Positions 61,060 through 64,000 of a stretch of 64,000 bases of DNA are shown here, piece after piece. Both the position numbers and the translations under genes were made by a program. Numbering within the stretch: position 1 is the first letter of the stretch; each line of letters begins with the position of its first letter. Where the stretch lies: contig JAFLST010000010.1 of NCBI GenBank assembly GCA_022510815.1, positions 1-64,000 of the forward strand. Direction: 5' to 3'. The stretch comes from Christensenellaceae bacterium. GTDB taxonomy: Bacteria > Bacillota > Clostridia > Christensenellales > Aristaeellaceae. Under the pieces are notes generated by a model, which worked only from the letters and a program-made list of their open reading frames with translations, had not been told where the DNA came from and did not search any database.

Positions 61060-62325
61060 CTCAGCTTTGAGGGAGCTTTCCAGCCTGCTTCTATGCAGTG
61101 ACGTTACGTTCCTTGTCACCACTTTTCACAAGTCGTTGCAATCGCTGTTCCTCGCCCAGCTCTGCGCATCTCGCCCAATGCCGAATCCTTGACAGTACAT
61201 AGGTGTAAAGAACATCATAGCGGATATAATGAGCTGTACAGATGCCGCCGTTTCTACCGAATGTCGGTAAGAGGTGCAGTCGAAATAGCTATACGGAGTT
61301 TTGTTACTCTTGTTGGTTTCAAAGCTCATGGACCATCCACAGTCTGCACAGCGCACAAGCCCCGCGAAGATCTGCGTCGTAGCGTCCTTCATATGCCTGC
61401 GACGGTTGGCAATCTGTTCCTGCACCTGTGCGAACACCTCTTTGGAGATGATGGCTTCGTGGGCATTCTCCACGCGGAACCATTCCTCTTTCGGTTTGCG
61501 CACCCGCTTCTTGTTCTTGTAGGAGATGCTGGTCTGCCTGTTGTGGACGCTATTGCCGATGTAGGTTTCATCCCGGAGGATGTTCTTGACTTGTGAAATC
61601 GTCCATGCGTAGGCTTTTTCTTCCGGCTGGCCTTCGTAGATATGAGCGAATTTCCTATATCGCTTGAAATTTATCCAACTGGCGGTCGGCACCTTCTCTG
61701 CGATCAGCGCCTTGGTAATCTTGGCAGCGCCTGCTCCATGTGCGGCAAGATCAAGAATCCTTTCGATGATCCATCTTGATTCCTCGTCGATGGCAAGAGA
61801 ATTTATGATTTCGTGGTGTCGAATGTACCCAAGCGGAGCGTAGGCAAAGATGCGCTCGCGAGTGGCGAACGTTGCACGGAAAGCGGTTTTGACTTTCCGG
61901 CTTGTGTCTTTCGCAAACCACTCATTGAACAGGTTCTTGAACGGCACAAAGTCAGACAGGCCCTTTTCCGTGTCCTCGTTCTCTGCTACGGCAATGTAGC
62001 GTACCTGTTTCTCCGGGAACACGAACTCCAAGTAGTAGTCCATCATCACATGTTCACGCCCGAAGCGGGAGAGGTCTTTCGTGACGATGCAGTTGATCTT
62101 GCCTGCTTCCACATCGTCCATCATCCGCTTGAAGCTCGGGCGCTCAAAGTTCGTGCCGCTCCATCCGTCGTCGATGGACTTGTCCGCAACGTGTAGCTGA
62201 TTGTCGCGGGCATACTGGCGTAAAATGGTGCGCTGCGTCTCGATGGAAACACTGTCGCCGTAGTTCTTGTCGTCGCGGGAAAGTCGCATATAATGGGCTG
62301 TATTGTATGGCTGTTTAATCCTCCT
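61060..62325 (-). pseudogene. Decayed large serine recombinase (TnpX/Tn5397-type)
   Basis: The N-terminal catalytic domain is readable (YMRLSRDDKNYGDSVSIETQ with the serine region, IVTKDLSRFGREHVMMDYY) and the recombinase domain with the zinc ribbon (LVRCADCGWSMSFE ... YFDCTSY) follows. Just after TSYRH a single-base loss shifts the frame; the family continuation CTAHYIRYDVLYTYVLSRIR then appears in another frame and ends at stops near 61093 and 61070. The coiled-coil C-terminus is missing, and no good start codon follows the GAAGGAGG near 62325. It is a mobile-element relic and probably inactive. Confidence 0.85.
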
Positions 62326-62348
62326 TCTGTTTGAAACAACCAACGCTT

Positions 62349-62573
62349 ACAATACTTTCGTCCTCATTAGATATCGTTTCCCATCGCTATTATGACGGCT
62401 GTTTGCTGGCGAGGAATCGCTATATGGCAGATCGAGCGACACACTTAATTGCCGTCTATGACGGGCAAAAAGGCGGCACAAAATATACGATTGACTACGC
62501 AAAAAAGAAAAGGCTTTTCGTGTCTGTCATTGATCCGATGGACGATAGAAAAGATACAACTTGGCAAGGGTAG
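62349..62573 (+). pseudogene. SLOG/YoqJ-like (DUF1273) gene fragment
   Basis: The readable piece VSHRYYDGCLLARNRYMADR, THLIAVYDGQKGGTKYTIDY and AKKKRLFVSVIDP is the C-terminal half of the SLOG-fold YpsA/YoqJ family. The N-terminal half and any start codon are absent; the frame simply begins near the recombinase 5' end. These proteins are common on phages and conjugative elements of clostridia, so the fragment fits the relic reading. Confidence 0.7.
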
Positions 62574-62875
62574 CAGGGGTAAAAAGACAAGCATGTATAT
62601 TCGACTCACCATGATTCTATCATACGCTAAAGAAGTTTACTGCAAACGAGCAACATTCATCTTTTGCCGACGCTGGTAAAGAACGCAGATGGGGTTTTAT
62701 ATCCGTTCTAAAAGCTTGGACAAAACGGCTTGGCCAAACTTTTTGAATTTCGCCGATTTCAGTTTTGCAATGATCTTACTTGCTGGCTTCCTCGATGGCT
62801 ATGGCCACAGCTACACTCGCGCCAACTGTGGCGGTGTTACTCATGGAATAAACAAGAATACAGAACACCTTGACA
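62574..62875. other. Non-coding A+T-rich relic sequence
   Basis: This 300-base stretch is A+T-rich compared with the host and holds no recognised gene. On the minus strand a 22-codon frame (MSNTATVGASVAVAIAIEEA and two more residues, 62778-62846) and a basic, Lys-rich frame after it are visible but have no ribosome site or homologue I know. It ends where the truncated sigma gene begins. Confidence 0.5.
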
Positions 62876-63090
62876 AATCGACTTCCGCTCGTTGATGCGA
62901 ATCCGCGTCACCCACATGCCGAAATACCGTTCCTCCCGCCGCTGCCCGCGATGCTGCCACGCTTTGAACATCGCCTCCTGCAACGCGTCCCTGAAATCCT
63001 CCTCTCTGTGCAGCATCGCCCACACGACCCTGAACAGCATGTCACCCGCCTGCTCAAGCCCCTGATGAAGGCCGCCTTATCCGTGACCAA
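62876..63090 (-). pseudogene. Truncated and frameshifted ECF sigma factor
   Basis: A TTG at 63090 opens VTDKAAFIRG; a one-base loss in a G-run then moves the family sequence LEQAGDMLFRVVWAMLHREE to the next frame, continuing DFRDALQEAMFKAWQ and YFGMWVTRIRINERKS. This is sigma region 2 of an ECF factor. After ERKS (62876) the sequence changes abruptly to A+T-rich DNA, so region 4 has been lost, most likely by insertion of the recombinase-bearing element. Confidence 0.75.
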
Positions 63091-63099
63091 CCCGCCTTC

Positions 63100-63111
63100 G
63101 TAACGTTACGC
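63100..63111. promoter_or_regulatory. CGTAACGTTACG palindrome upstream of the sigma relic
   Basis: A perfect 12-base palindrome 10 bases before the sigma-relic start. Related ACGTTACG/CGTTACGT words recur at 61042-61050 and 61099-61110. It may be part of an autoregulated ECF promoter or an element end. Confidence 0.3.
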
Positions 63112-63206
63112 CTATTGGACGGATGACGGGCGCGTTTCCTCACGGCAGCGCAAAAGTATTTTGCAGCGGCGAAAGCGGCATAATCATCGCATAATGGTTG
63201 GGAGAA

Positions 63207-64000
63207 TTATAATCTGTTATATTTGCGATATTCAGACGGCGTCATCGCATATTCTTTTTTGAACAGCTTGATAAAATAGTTCGCGTCCGGAACGCCGACC
63301 CGGTTGCTGATATCCTGAACGCTCAGGTCAGTGCTGGCGAGAAGACGGGCCGCCTGCTTGGTGCGCACCTGGCGGATGTAGGCGTTGGGGGTGCTGCCCG
63401 TTTCGTGGCGGAACACCGCAGCGAGGTGGTTGACGTTAACGTTCAGCTCATCCGCAATCTGCTGGACGGAAAGATCCTCCGCATACTGGTGCTCGATATA
63501 CCGCATCACGCTCAGCACAAGATTGCTGTACTGCTGGTTCTGATGCGAGCGGATTTCGCGGCAGAACTGCCGGATCATGTTTTCCTTTTCCTGATAGATT
63601 TCCTCAACGGTGGTCGCGTTGATGGTCGCAACCGTGTTCTGGCGGGACAGGAGGTCGATGGTTGGCGCGGAAAGACCCGCCCGAAGCGCGGACATGCGCA
63701 GCATGGTGCGGACGATGGCGGCGCCGACGCGCTCGTTCTCCAGCGTGGTTCCCATCTTCTTCAAAAAATCCACGTCCCGCTGCAGCTTGCGCAGATTCAT
63801 GATCGCGGCGTGGGCGTTGCCGCTTTCGATGTCGCTGATGAGCTGCTGCTCAATCTGATAGCGCTCCTGAATCAGCTCGGAATAGTTGACCCGGAGCGGC
63901 GCATGCTCCACCCGCTGCTCCGCCGTGGGTGACGGACTGCCGTAGTCGAGCCTGATCGTATCCCATTTTTCGGAGGCGGGGTCGAGCAAACGGATGCACG
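63207..64000 (-). CDS. AraC family transcriptional regulator (partial, cut by window edge)
   Basis: At least 264 residues are visible; the frame runs off the right edge without a start codon (it reads CIRLLDPASEKW at the edge). The C-terminal 100 residues form the AraC double helix-turn-helix: VMRYIEHQYAEDLSVQQIAD, then HLAAVFRHETGSTPNAYIRQ and DISNRVGVPDANYFIKLFKK. The upstream part is helical and resembles the YesN-type linker without a visible receiver domain. Ligand unknown. Confidence 0.85.
   Translation of the reverse strand, partial: CIRLLDPASEKWDTIRLDYGSPSPTAEQRVEHAPLRVNYSELIQERYQIEQQLISDIESGNAHAAIMNLRKLQRDVDFLKKMGTTLENERVGAAIVRTMLRMSALRAGLSAPTIDLLSRQNTVATINATTVEEIYQEKENMIRQFCREIRSHQNQQYSNLVLSVMRYIEHQYAEDLSVQQIADELNVNVNHLAAVFRHETGSTPNAYIRQVRTKQAARLLASTDLSVQDISNRVGVPDANYFIKLFKKEYAMTPSEYRKYNRL

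Noticed and set aside
62689..62895. 68-codon plus-strand frame in the relic zone
   Set aside because: No ribosome site and no family resemblance; its 3' part is antisense to the sigma relic.
1..64000. CRISPR array, rRNA operon, intact insertion sequence or restriction/defence operon
   Set aside because: I looked for regularly spaced repeats, rRNA segments, transposase genes and defence gene sets and saw none; the only recombinase is decayed.

Overview
The window reads as a chromosome segment of a high-G+C, Gram-positive anaerobe of the class Clostridia. Evidence for this: strong GGAGG-type ribosome sites, many 4-base ATGA start/stop overlaps, rubrerythrin-type oxygen-defence proteins, a CwlD-like cortex amidase and a possible Spo0E-like peptide (both pointing to sporulation), DUF5665, DUF3842 and DUF4349 families, and secreted proteins with Pro/Thr/Glu-rich linkers. 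A Christensenellales-like lineage is my guess; the sequence alone does not prove it.

Layout. 1-15.9 kb: a rubrerythrin-like protein cut by the window edge, aconitase-purN, glnS-gltX, an ECF-transporter S protein, a CwlD-like amidase, a small secreted protein with a flavinylation-type motif, an S51 peptidase, luxS-phosphoesterase divergent from an AI-2E family membrane protein, then mnmG-DUF5665-lspA-rluD-small winged helix. 16-26.5 kb: an ACT-ACT-metallo-beta-lactamase protein, a nitroreductase/flavoprotein/glycosidase-like cluster, CapA, an Lrp regulator with an aminotransferase, and an ECF sigma-DUF4349-SIMPL operon.

26.6-28 kb is an A+T-rich island directly after a tRNA-Arg gene. It carries interleaved inverted repeats, then a 16-codon leader peptide inside a long hairpin, a terminator whose 5' arm can pair instead with the leader, and an acyltransferase-like gene. 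This is the most unusual part of the window: it looks like translation-coupled attenuation of the kind known for ribosome-targeting-drug resistance genes, but placed in front of a non-resistance family. An AAC(6')-like gene lies 1 kb further on.

28-47 kb: GNAT proteins, an M50 protease, a fructokinase-DUF3842-kinase-HMA operon, tdk with a DtxR-type regulator, a second ECF sigma/anti-sigma-like pair, tRNA-Gln and tRNA-Glu, an M42 peptidase, phosphoglucomutase, typA, prfC, a DUF362 ferredoxin-like protein and a classical rubrerythrin. 47-60.2 kb: a membrane-anchored beta-propeller protein, glpK, pgsA, an epimerase, a ribonuclease PH/RdgB fusion with a tightly packed downstream operon (phosphoesterase, GrpB, Nudix, HD, membrane protein), nadE and nrdR.

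60.2-64 kb: a XRE regulator, then a decayed mobile-element zone (frameshifted serine recombinase, SLOG-family fragment, truncated and frameshifted ECF sigma gene), and an AraC regulator cut by the right edge. Two dispersed palindromic repeat families occur between genes; one copy supplies the last codons of pgsA. No CRISPR array, rRNA or intact transposon was seen.
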